64,000 nucleotides of DNA from Trebouxia sp. TZW2008 (Eukaryota; Chlorophyta; Trebouxiophyceae; Trebouxiales; Trebouxiaceae). A model generated the notes under the pieces. That model did no database searches. It had not been told where the DNA came from and worked only from the letters and a program-made list of their open reading frames with translations. The DNA lies in assembly GCA_002118135.1 (NCBI GenBank), contig BDIU01000286.1, positions 307,015 to 371,014 on the forward strand, in the 5' to 3' direction. Below are positions 1-10,500 of this stretch, in pieces; the first letter of the stretch is position 1, and each line of letters begins with the position of its first letter. Made by a program: the position numbers and the translations under genes.

Positions 1-216
1 CCCATGTCACACATGCTTAACACATCTGCATCTGCCTCATAGCAATGCATATGTTGACTGCTGCCTCTGTGTCAAGGGCTCCATACCATCCAATTGTGTT
101 GCTCACACCATGCAACAGACAGTACTCTGGCTGAATGTTTTCAGCTAGTCGTATCGGCTACCTCAACACAACAACGAGACACACTTTCTGAATGTGCTGC
201 TGTCACTGTGCAACAG

Positions 217-3200
217 GCCTGACGCCGCGTGGCATCACAGAGCTGTTCAACATCCTGGACAGGGACTCAGGCAAGTACACCTTCAGCGTGAGCTGCTACA
301 TGCTGGAGCTGTACCAGGATGACCTGGCAGATCTGCTATTGCCTGCTGCTCAGAAGCAGCAAGGGCCTCAGAAGGTGCGGTACTTCTTCAGCATTTTTGC
401 GTCTCTGCACCTGCCTTGCATGCTGATTCATCGCAAGCATCCAACAGTATGCGTGTTGTACCCTGCTATGCTGCCCAGAAGCAGCAAGGGTCTCATCAGG
501 TGCCACACCTGCCTTGCTTGTGCAGCATCCTTGCATTGTGTGACGAGAAGCATTCCATAAGCGCTATGTTGTACCTTGACCTGCTGCTTCCTGCTGCTGA
601 GAAACAGTCAGGGCCTCAGAAGTGCCATCCCTGCCTTATTTCCTTGAGCATATTTATGTTTCATAACCTGCCTCATTTTTTCAATGCACCTACACTGCTT
701 GATGCTGAAGTGTTAATGTCTCATGCCATATGTGAGTTCATCTCATTCCAAACTGTATCTTCACAGGTGAGGCAACCCAGGCTGGAGATCAAGAAGGACG
801 CCAAGGGCATGGTCACTGTGCCAGGAGCTGTCCTTGTGGAAGTCACCTCTGCCAGAGAGCTGCTTGGCACCTTTGAAAAGGTGCCCACTTTGTGACAACT
901 CTGATGCACTTGGCTTACTTGCTGCATCACTTGTTTGCTTGCATGTTGATCTGAGCCTGCGCTTGCAACGGGGCAAGCTCAGATGCACAATGCTGCTCTG
1001 CATCGCCGTTACACTCCAAGGCTGAGCTTTGCTTGCAGCACAGCATAGGTGAGCAGGATTTGTGAGCTGCATCAAAGCCATTTCCCTGCTGCCTGTCGCA
1101 AGACTGTCCATTGCCAGACTGCCAATTGCCAGAACGCCCATTGCCAGACTGCCCATGCCAGCATTTGATGCTGAATGCGTCTTGCCTGTGCTGCTGCATC
1201 AGTTCAAGGCAGAAAAATTGCTGAATGTCAAGGGTCTAGTGTCTGTGATGCAGGGTCAGACGCAGCGGCATGTCTCATCAACACAGATGAACAAGGAGTC
1301 TTCACGAAGTCACCTCATCATGAGTGTCATCATTGAGGCAACAAACCTGCAGACTCAGAATGTAACACGGGGCAAGCTCAGTTTTGTTGACTTGGCAGGG
1401 TCTGAAAGGTAAGCTAGCATTGTTATCATCCTATTGTGCTGATTGCACACCTGTGACATTTCACGCAGTACTGCTATGTGGCTTCGCAATCTTGCCAAGA
1501 TGCTGCTGCTGCTATGCAATGCTCAGATGATCATCTGGGTTTGCACTGATGCTCCTCGGACCCACACACCACAAAATCTTGTGGTTTGCATGCATACACC
1601 CGATGGCACTGCTTTACAGGTGGTCGTAAGACTGTTGCAGACATGACCCTTACTTGGGTTTACAAAACAAGCACGTCGTGCTCACAATGTCGACACAACA
1701 AATACATGTCAAGCCTCACAGCTGCATGCTTGCAGATATGAGGCCGGGCTCATCTCATCCTTACTAGACATGATCCCTGTTGCACATACAAGCATGCTGC
1801 TTCAAGGCTTGACATGCGTCTAGTGCAGTCCATCCTCCCAGACTTTTGCTGTTCAGCTGCCTGTGCTTGCTGCACACATACACCTGTGCTTTGCAGTCAG
1901 GATGTCGGATGAACCCTGTTTGGCTCTCCCTTTCTTACCTGAAAATGCAACTGCTTCCGACAAACTTTTGCGCTGTTCCCCTGATTCCAGTCATGTTTGT
2001 ATTTGATATGAGACAGTTTTGAGGGCTTGCTTGTATTCAGGGTGAAGAAGTCTGGCTCCACTGGCGAGCAGTTGAAGGAGGCGCAAGCTATCAACAAGTC
2101 GTTGTCTGCTCTAGGAGATGTCATCAGCGCCCTAGCCACAGAGCAAGGCCACATTCCTTACAGGTACCAACCACAGTGAATCATTTTGTACAAAATGCAA
2201 CACGTGAGCAGTCGACTTTGCAGGGGAAGTCTTTGTCTGCAGACAGTCAATTGCGACACCATGCAGTGATGCCAATAGGGTGTTTGCCAAGTGACATGCT
2301 TGCCAAGTGAGTTGCCCAGCACCACCTGTGTACAGACCTAGATGGATTTCCAGTGCTTTGGGTTGACTATGTTGCTCACCAACTCAATCCTGCTTGCTGG
2401 AATGCTTGGTCATGACAGTCCATCAGCGCTGGCTGTTGCCAGCAAATCAGCTAGCAGGTCACCAACATGCCAACACCTGGAATGCAGTGCCTTCTATGTT
2501 TGTTGCTCACAGCAGACTCTGATCATTCAGACACTGGAATGTGCCTTCTGGATGAAGTTACACTGCTCACTGCTTGCAGAAGTGACAAGCTGACCATGCA
2601 GATAATTTAGTATGACGCCTGGTGTCTAATCAAAGTCTAGTGTCCATTGCTTGCAGCAGGTTCAGATCATCCAGATGGACTGGAATGTGGTTCCTGGTTG
2701 CAATCCAGCGCTTGCAGCAGACTCTGACCATGGAGATATCTGGAATGTGTTGCCTGATTGGAGAGTGATGCTTGCTGCTTGCAGCAGGCTCTGATGTTGC
2801 AGATACCTGAAATGCAATGCCTGTTGGATTCGCCTTGCTGGCTATGGAAAACATGATGCCTGTGCAAAGTGCAATGCTTAACACGACGAACGTGACAATT
2901 GCAGTACAATTCTTGATGCTTGCAGGAATCACAAGTTGACCATGCTGATGAGTGACTCCCTAGGAGGAAGTGCCAAGACCCTCATGTTTGTGAATGTGTC
3001 CCCAACAGACCACAACCTGGATGAGAGCTCCAACTCTTTGACATATGCAACCAGGGTGCGGACCATCAAGAATGACATCAGCAAGAACGAGGCCAGCAAA
3101 GATGTCATGCGGCTCAAGAGACAGGTATCTGTTTCTTCATTCCTCCCTCCCTCCCTTCATCCATGCATGCATTCGCTCATGCATTCATCCGTCCGTCCAT

Positions 3201-3604
3201 CTGACAAGCATGCTGGACAGGCACAATTAGGTAGGTACTGGAGTAAATAAACGCCGCCAATCATTTCATTCTCGTGCCAACCTGAAAGAAGTGACAGGTA
3301 ATGCAAGTTGGCCTGCTGCAATGATCATCCATGGCAAGGCACATGTTGTAGCTTGTCCCCCAAAACCTGCAGCTGCAGACGGTCTCAGATCCACTCAACT
3401 CATCAGCTGAAGCATTCATCCGCTTGCACATGAAGCACCAAGCGGTCAACTCTTGCATGGCGTGTGCAGGTCGAGCATTGGAAAGAGCAGGCAGGTCTAT
3501 CACCAGAGAAGCGGCAAATGGTTGACTTACTTGACATTCAAGATGAGAGGTGGAAGAACCCAGACTTGGAGCAGCAATCAGTTTACTCACCAAAGCCAAA
3601 TTGA
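217..3604 (+). CDS. Kinesin-14, KCBP type, C-terminal motor (5' partial)
   Basis: Minus-end-directed microtubule motor of the kinesin-like calmodulin-binding protein type. Exons 217-374, 767-880, 1254-1408, 2041-2163, 2926-3124 and 3470-3604 join in phase. Motor motifs appear in order: [12 protein letters not shown] (switch I), [10 protein letters not shown] (switch II), [30 protein letters not shown], then [10 protein letters not shown] at the end of the head. The motor is followed at once by the short tail [10 protein letters not shown] and LLDIQDERW, ending in TGA at 3602-3604. This matches the neck and calmodulin-binding C-terminus of plant KCBP, where Ca2+-calmodulin switches the motor off (family knowledge). 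The P-loop and any MyTH4-FERM region would lie left of the window. KCBP acts in spindle, phragmoplast and cell-shape microtubule arrays in plants; the algal role is not shown here. Introns after the first exon and before the fifth carry degenerate copies of the exon edges. Confidence 0.93.
375..640 (+). repeat. Donor-side echoes of kinesin exon 217-374
   Basis: The end of the exon (AAGCAGCAAGGGCCTCAGAAG, then gt) recurs twice in the following intron. The copies end at about 499 (…AAGGGTCTCATCAG|gtgcc) and about 622 (…CAGGGCCTCAGAAG|tgcc), spacings of about 125 and 123 bp. Copy 2 still reads [15 protein letters not shown] against [15 protein letters not shown] in the exon. Copy 1 keeps a GT donor; copy 2 has lost it. 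Confidence 0.85.
1090..1165 (+). repeat. Short tandem repeat in kinesin intron
   Basis: About four imperfect copies of a 15-16-base unit (attgccagactgccc) lie in the intron between exons 767-880 and 1254-1408. No coding role is visible. Confidence 0.7.
2500..2925 (+). repeat. Acceptor-side echoes of kinesin exon 2926-3124
   Basis: The exon start (cttgcag|GAATCACAAGTTGACC) is preceded by several decayed relatives beginning at about 2508, 2576, 2652, 2706 and 2777. Each has a (t)tgcag or cacag followed by a sequence like aagtgacaagctgacc or cagactctgaccatgg, and most then have a shared ctggaatgtg block. The copy at 2576 is the closest to the exon. None keeps the reading frame. Confidence 0.7.
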
Positions 3605-4338
3605 TGCATGCAGCATGATTAGTACACATTTCATTTTCCCTCTTTTGCGCGTCCTCTTTGCTTCTGTCATCGTTGCTGATCATGCGTGCACAGCAGGATT
3701 GCATGCTTTAGTGCTGCTATAGCCATGTAGACACGTTTGCAGATGCCCAAACAGGTTATAGACTGTCTGTTGAGCACAGGACAAGCGTGCAGCAATCTGC
3801 AAACGAATGTGACTTCATCCTCAGCCTTTTGCCCAACAATAGCTTGTATACCTTATTCATGACAATGTAATTCCATGTCAGTCAGTCCCACGTCGTCAGA
3901 GCGCCTGGGTCTATCATTTAGGGACTATAATGCCTGCAAAACGCTCATCCAGCCTCAAGGTATTTGACAACGTACATTCAGGCTTGTGTACTTGATTTTG
4001 AGTTGAAGATCTCTAATATGATGTACTTCGTCATCTATGTGCAGCATATATCATACATTATATACATTAGACTATAACGATGTACAGTTTCAAGAATTGA
4101 GCAAACTGTTGGGGTCAATCTTTTGTGTCGGATTCCAGACAGACAGTGAGGCCCTACACAAGAGACGCTGCTGTTCTCGACTTCAACAGTGGACACATAT
4201 GTCTATCAGGCAGAAGGCTTGATATCGACTGACATAAGAAGATTCCCTGTCACCAGTCCCCGGGGAATGAAAACTGCACTGGAGGATCAGTTTGAGACGC
4301 CCACCATGCAGCCAGCTATCTTGACGTTTTCAAACGCC
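3605..4338. other. Intergenic, convergent 3' flanks
   Basis: Region between the stop codon of the kinesin (+) and the stop codon of the F-box/LRR gene (-). I see no supported coding exon; it should hold both 3' UTRs. Confidence 0.6.
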
Positions 4339-6028
4339 CTAGAGAATTGCCTCACCAAAACATGAAAATTTTGGCCGCAAATGGCTAGACGGCCTGAACT
4401 CATGGTCTGCAGGCCATAAAATGGGGGTAAAGGCACCGATGGGTTGATCGGACACATAGTTTAAATCGAAACCAGCAGGGCCACTTTTCCCATCATTGAC
4501 AACGCACAATAACCAGTCTAGATAGCTTATTCCCAGTGTCTCCATGCTGGACTTGTTCACATTGCCAACGCCCCTTAAACTTATAAGTTGTGCATGGCGC
4601 TGAGATGTCGCGGCAACATCAAGAGCTCGCTGTGAAAGAAACAATGTTGATTGTGCATGATGGGCCCAAGCACAAACTATTTGCACACCAGGAAATGATT
4701 TTGCAGCGTCTTGCGTACCCCTCACAGTCAAAGAGGGGCAGTGAACCAATGACAAGCGATGGAGATCGGGCTGAAAACACAACCTTTCGCCTGTCAAATC
4801 TGGGGAACCCAAGATTGTCAAAGTCCTGAGTCCCTGCATGGGTAATATATACTGCATACACCTCTCAGTGACACGCTCCAAGGTCAAATCAGTTATGTTA
4901 TGTCCCATAGCCAACAGTCCCAATGCTGACAACACATGCCTGCCCTCGCACACCCATACGTGTATGGTTGTGCTTGCTGTGAGCCCAGTGATATGTCTTG
5001 CAAGAACTGTATCTAAAGAATCCACCTCAAGCATGAGTGCTTGTAGCTTTGATAAGCTGCGCAAGGCTAAACAAGTCAGCCCATCCATGCGGAACACTCC
5101 TAGCTGCACTGTCCGCAAGGTGCTGCTGCTACTGCACAGCACATTGACGCATGAATTGCCAATGGAAGAGTCCGAAGCTTGCAAAGCAAAGTCTTGCAAG
5201 CAGGTGAGTTGAGCTAATGGTGCAAGGCCTGCTAGTCGAATGTTTTGTGTGGCTGGGAGCGTCAAGTGCAGCCTTGTAAGGCTAGGCAAGTCAGCTACGG
5301 CTGCAAGAATCTTGTTGGTGGGGGATGCCAGACGTACACAAAGTGACTGCAAAGATGTTGCCTTTGAAAGAGCTGGCCGATACGCTTCTGACACAGGTGG
5401 TGGCATTTCCAGCAAGCTTGGAACCAGCGCTACCACGTTGCCCATTGTCATTGAATGATAGTCCCAGGTGCGGAGGAAGGGCGCCAAAAGCTCAAAGACT
5501 GCAACAGATTGGCCCTGATTCAGTGGTGCTGCACAGGACCACCGGAAGATGTTTAGGCAAACTTGGATGTCATGGCTTGACAAGGCTGCGCATAACTGAG
5601 CTATTCTGGCAGCAAGGTGGATGATCTCTGCTTCAAGGCAGCTGAAGGCCAGAACTAAGTCCAACAAAAGAGCTTTTGTGCCAGCACCCTGCAAATATAT
5701 GTTTGTCAGTTTCTTTGATCTGATCCTGACAATGGCCATAGCTTTCAGCACATTCCGCACGACTGACCTTGAGCATCTGCTGCTCCAAGGAATGAAGCAA
5801 ACTGACGCAGGTAGATGCCTCCACCGGGGTCGAGAATGTCAGTCTAAACTGTGGTGCAAGGTAAGATGCAGTTGCTCTGTGTTTGTTGAGGGCCTTTAGC
5901 TTGGACCATACGTTTTGAGGAGTCACGGGTATCGAGACCTCAAAGCATGCTACATTGCGCGCAGCGTGCGCCCAAGTTTTGCACATGTGTCTGCAATTCC
6001 AGTAGTCTTTTGCGGGAAGGCTCTGCAT
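4339..6028 (-). CDS. F-box/LRR-like protein
   Basis: Two exons: 6028-5768 and 5688-4339. An 80-bp intron (CTCAAG|gtcagt … atttgcag|GGTGCT) reconciles two overlapping frames. The N-terminus MQSLPAKDYWNCRHMCKTW matches the second half of an F-box (LPxxD…CRxVCKxW). In-frame codons upstream of this ATG (PIEVLEQI) also look like F-box sequence and are preceded by a possible acceptor (ggaaccag), so a short 5' exon is probably missing and the true start is unresolved. The remaining ~450 residues contain leucine-rich stretches such as LTRLHLTLP, LRTVQLGVF, LRTLTILGS and LHRLSLVHC at 25-60-residue spacing. F-box/LRR proteins serve as SCF ubiquitin-ligase receptors (family knowledge); the substrate is unknown. 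Convergent with the kinesin, divergent from atpC. Confidence 0.75.
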
Positions 6029-7505
6029 GATCTGTTCTAGAACTTCTATAGGTGCCTGGTTCCAGCTTCCGATCTGCAGCTACGTGCGCTCAGTGGAGTG
6101 CGCAAAAGCTCCGTCGACATAGCAGACACTCTTAATGCCGCAAAGCAGACCTCAGCTTCCTGCTTCGCCGAGCCTCGTAGAGATGTCAACCCTTGACCGC
6201 GAAGCATCTCTTGCAGAGTTGTCAGGCAATTCGCGCAGGCCTGTTCGACAACGCAGGCAGCAACAACGCTAACATGATGCCACCCAATTCATCAGACAAG
6301 TAGGGAATGCCGCCACGCGAGGCACAGGTTCAAGCTCTTCAGGTGAGGCAAACAGGCTTTAGGCCTTAGTCAACGTTGACTCATCTGGTCGGCCCAGTCG
6401 ACACAGTGCAGCTTGCAGAGGCTTGGCTACGTGTGTCTCTTGCCATAGCAACTGTATTGACGTTGATTGTTGCAAGAGCTCTTCACATTCACATGTAGAA
6501 AGTGCTCAACCGAACCTTGACTGCTGCTTTGTTGAGACCAGCTGATACTTATAGCAGCCACGAAGCTGGTAGCAGATTCTAGTGGCAAGCTACAGCATCA
6601 TGTCGTGATGCGCAGGCTCAAATGACAGGACCCCGCTTGCGTTTCCTTTCCCTCATTTCTACATTCCTATTATCGTTACAACCAGTGCTTCAGCATGTGA
6701 TTTTGTGAACCAGGACAACGCAACAATAGCATGGTAGTTCAAGTGGTGACAGTGGCAGTCACAGCGACAACCAAATAAAAAGGGTTATCAATTGCAGCAT
6801 TTGGACTCTTGCAACAGCATTTGGTCTTGTCATCTGTTTGCTGACATGATGTGAAGTGCAAAAGCTAAAAGTTACAGCCTGTAATCAAGTTGCTCAGCAG
6901 TTGGCAACATTTGGTGCAAGAGCTGCATCCAATCACTGACCAACCCCGTTGATCTGACACTGCTTGATTGATTGCAACGCATCATCGCTCTCAGACTGGC
7001 AGTATCGCTAGCAGAGCCATCATTGCCAGTGCATTTGTAAGTTCAGGATGGGGGTCTGCATTGTTCAGAGTTCACACCCCCATCATGGCTGTTGGAATGA
7101 CTAAGTAAAGCATTGGAAGGCTGGAGCATCAGATCTGAGGCCAAACATACAATCTTAAGTCTGCATCTGCATACCTTCTTTTCATGCATAAGTTCTTGCC
7201 ATGCTCTGCTGTGATGCAATTGGATGGTTTGTGGAAGCGTGTCCCATACTAGCTGCACATATGTTTTGCACTGCGAGCTAGCACTTGTGACTTGCATGTC
7301 ACGACATGCTGCGGGTGCTCTGCCGTGCCTGCATGGCAATTTTGATGCTGCAGGCGTGCAAGTGCGAGTGTGCGTAACAATGTGCTTATCCTGACCCTTA
7401 GTACATTGCGCAGTCGTGCGTCGCATGCGTCTTGGCCGGCATGACTGTGGTCAGCTAGCGCTCAATTTTACGACTCCGTCAAGTCGTCCATAAACACATT
7501 CCACT
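6029..7505. other. Divergent intergenic region
   Basis: About 1.5 kb between the F-box gene (-) and atpC (+). It should contain both promoters and perhaps a 5' exon of the F-box gene. I could not define a TATA box or other core element with confidence. Confidence 0.5.
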
Positions 7506-10500
7506 ATGGCCGCTCTCCAGGGCCAGTGCGTCAAGACACATATCCATTCGAAGGCGTTGTTTGGGAATGCTAGCTTTGCAGGAGCTAAGCGTGCTCACGT
7601 ACAGCAGCGCGGCTCCCTGCAGGTACCGTCTGCTATGCTGTACCATGCTCAAAAAAGCTCGCAGCTATTGTACACGACTTGCTTCGCGTCTTGGTGGCGA
7701 ACAACCCCTGGCTGCATGGACGCAATGCCCAGCATGCAGCAACAGCATTTCCTCCAACACATGCCAAATTGACCGCATGCCTGACGAGCGAGGACAGCTT
7801 TCAATGTGCCAGACGCCTTGCAGGTTCAAAACGCCAGTGGGAAAGCGTTGCGAGACCGTATCAACTCTGTAAAAAACACGCAGAAGATCACAGACGCTAT
7901 GAAGCTGGTCGCTGCTGCCAAGGTCAGGCGAGCCCAGGATGCCGTGGTGAACGGCCGACCTTTCTCAGAGAACCTGGTTAAGGTGTGTGTGGCTTTGAGT
8001 CTCTTCAACACACGCACTCAAGTCAAATGTGGTGAATGATGTTGTGGTCAACAATGGTGCTGTCTGCGCTGTGGCGTTTGCTCTTCCACGTTGACTTTCT
8101 GCACAAGCACTTCAGTCAATATGTTCAGTAGTGTTGTGTTCAGTAGTCTTGTGGTCAATAATGTTGATGTCTGTGCTGTGACAGGTGCTCTATTGTGGCA
8201 CCCTTGATTCAGTTAAATGTGTCCAGTATAGTGTTGTAGTTAAGAATGCTGATGTCTGTGCTGTGGCAGGTGCTCTTTGGTGTCAACCAGAGGCTGCGGG
8301 TTGAGGATGTAGACTCACCTCTGGTGCAGATTCGTCCAGTCAAGACAGTGCTTTTGGCTGTCATCACTGGTGACAGGGGATTGTGTGGTGGATACAACAA
8401 CCAGGTCATCAAGAAGGTACAGTAACTTTCCTTCAGAAGAACACTCAATGTGAGGGCATTCTTGACGTAAGGACAAGGCAGTGGGAACATGATCCCTGCA
8501 TTCAGCAGTGGTATTCATGAGTACAGACAATTCAATGTAGGGTCCTTTTTCTTTTGTGACCAATGCAATGCGGTACAAATAGAAGCCAATGTAATGAGAC
8601 CAACACACAGCTCACAAATCCTTTGAACGTAATAGACAGACCACTAAACAAACTTACAGTGTAGACTTTTTAGATTTGCTGAGGGCATTATGCACCACTT
8701 TGTTTGCATGCTCTGCATGCAATGAACCACAACGACACGAAGAGCACAACTTTTACTGCATGCCGGATGCAGACGCTGATGCAGTTGAAACCAGAGTTGA
8801 TGGTAGCGCTGATGGCAGCATGTCCACAGATTTAAGCGCTCACAATGTCAGCACTCTTTGTGCACTTGTTCAGAGTGACATGTCACTACTATGTCAGTAG
8901 TCAGTAGTGATATGTCACTACTATGCAGTCAAAGCTGCATCTCAGTCTATTGATAACACGATTGCCAAAAACTGTGCGTCCAAGGTTGGTGTCTCATGGG
9001 GTCCCTTTTGGATGTTTGAAAGGAGGCCCGTCTTGGGTCGCTGGAAGGACGCTACATGTGCCCGCTATTCACAGCATGTGTTGTTGTGCAGGCTGAGCAG
9101 AGGCATGCTGAGCTGAAGAAGCTAGGTCTTGAGGGCAAGATTGTGTTGATCGGCAAGAAGGGTATCACCTACTTCAACAGGCGACAAAATAAATATGACA
9201 TTGTCGGTGAGGCTTCTTCTCACTACTCAATGTGTGTATGTGACGCATTGTGCGCAATTTTTCGACTCGAGTCTTGGCTCAAGCATGAGCAAGACAACTG
9301 TAAGCAGAACACCCTGTGCCTGTTAATCCTGCGTCAGTTGCATTGACACAGCAACACTGCATCAGCATCAACTTTCAGCTCGAGCAGATAGAATACAGCT
9401 CTGTTACCCATAAATCCAGTCAACAACAGCAGCAGCAGAAGCAAGTGTAGGTCACTATCTTCTGTGCAGAACTTGCATCAGCTAGGGTTTGAGTTGTATC
9501 ACAAATGATTCATCCCACCTGACCATTGAGTCTCCAAGTCCGTCAGCAACAGAAGATGACAGCGCTGCGCTGAAGCATCTTGCGTCAAAGAGACTGGCAT
9601 AAGATGGCTGTCAATTGTCTGACATACAGCTTCTTGTGCCCAACAGTCATGTCACTGCTGTGGCTAGTTATTGGAGATCCTGCAAGCTTATTTACGACTA
9701 GGCTTGCTTTGCATGAAAGGTTAGCCATTCAGCCCGGCCAAAAATTGCAGCATTGATGTCACAACATTTCCTTTGGCTCACTATCTGCAGTCCATGGCAT
9801 TTGCTTAGCACTATGCCTGTCCTGTCTCTGTCAGGCTGCATGTAGCAGGTCTCATGCCTGCTTGTACAGCCCATATAGACAAAAACTTGCGTTATGACGC
9901 TTACTGGCGTAGACTTTTCTTTTCTGTCTTTCTTTCTTGTACAGCACAGTGCAGACAGCATTCAATATGCTGTGGAAGCCCAAAGCGATATACGATGCAG
10001 TCTTTGCACCAGAACACACAACAGCCAGCCAGCCACTACACTCACCTCATCATACCAGTACACAAATGGAGTGCAACCCAAGGGACCCCAGTTCTCACTT
10101 GTGTTTAGGGGAATTGTCTCGACTCCCTGACCAGCAGAACAACTGTGAGTGCAGGCCAATTTAAGGCAGCACTGGCCTCAACCACTCAAAGGAGGCTCAG
10201 GCTGTTGCAGACTTCCTGTACAGCGAGTTTGTTTCATGTTAAACTGCAATGCCCTGCCACAAAAACCCTCTGTGCCTGCAGGCCAATCTGAGCTAGGGCA
10301 GGCTCCGACCACAAGGGGGGCTCAGGCCATTGCAGACTTCCTGTACAGCGAAACTGTTTTATGATGAACTGCAATGCCCTGCCTCCAAAGCCCTCTGTGA
10401 TTGCAGGCCGATTTGAGCTAGGGCAGGCTCCAACCACAAAGGAGGCTCAGGCTATTGCAGACTCCCTGTACAGCGAGTTTGTGGGTCAGGAAGTGGACAA

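Noticed and set aside
5633..5770. Frameshift in the F-box/LRR gene
   Set aside because: An 80-bp intron with gtcagt donor and atttgcag acceptor explains the change of frame.
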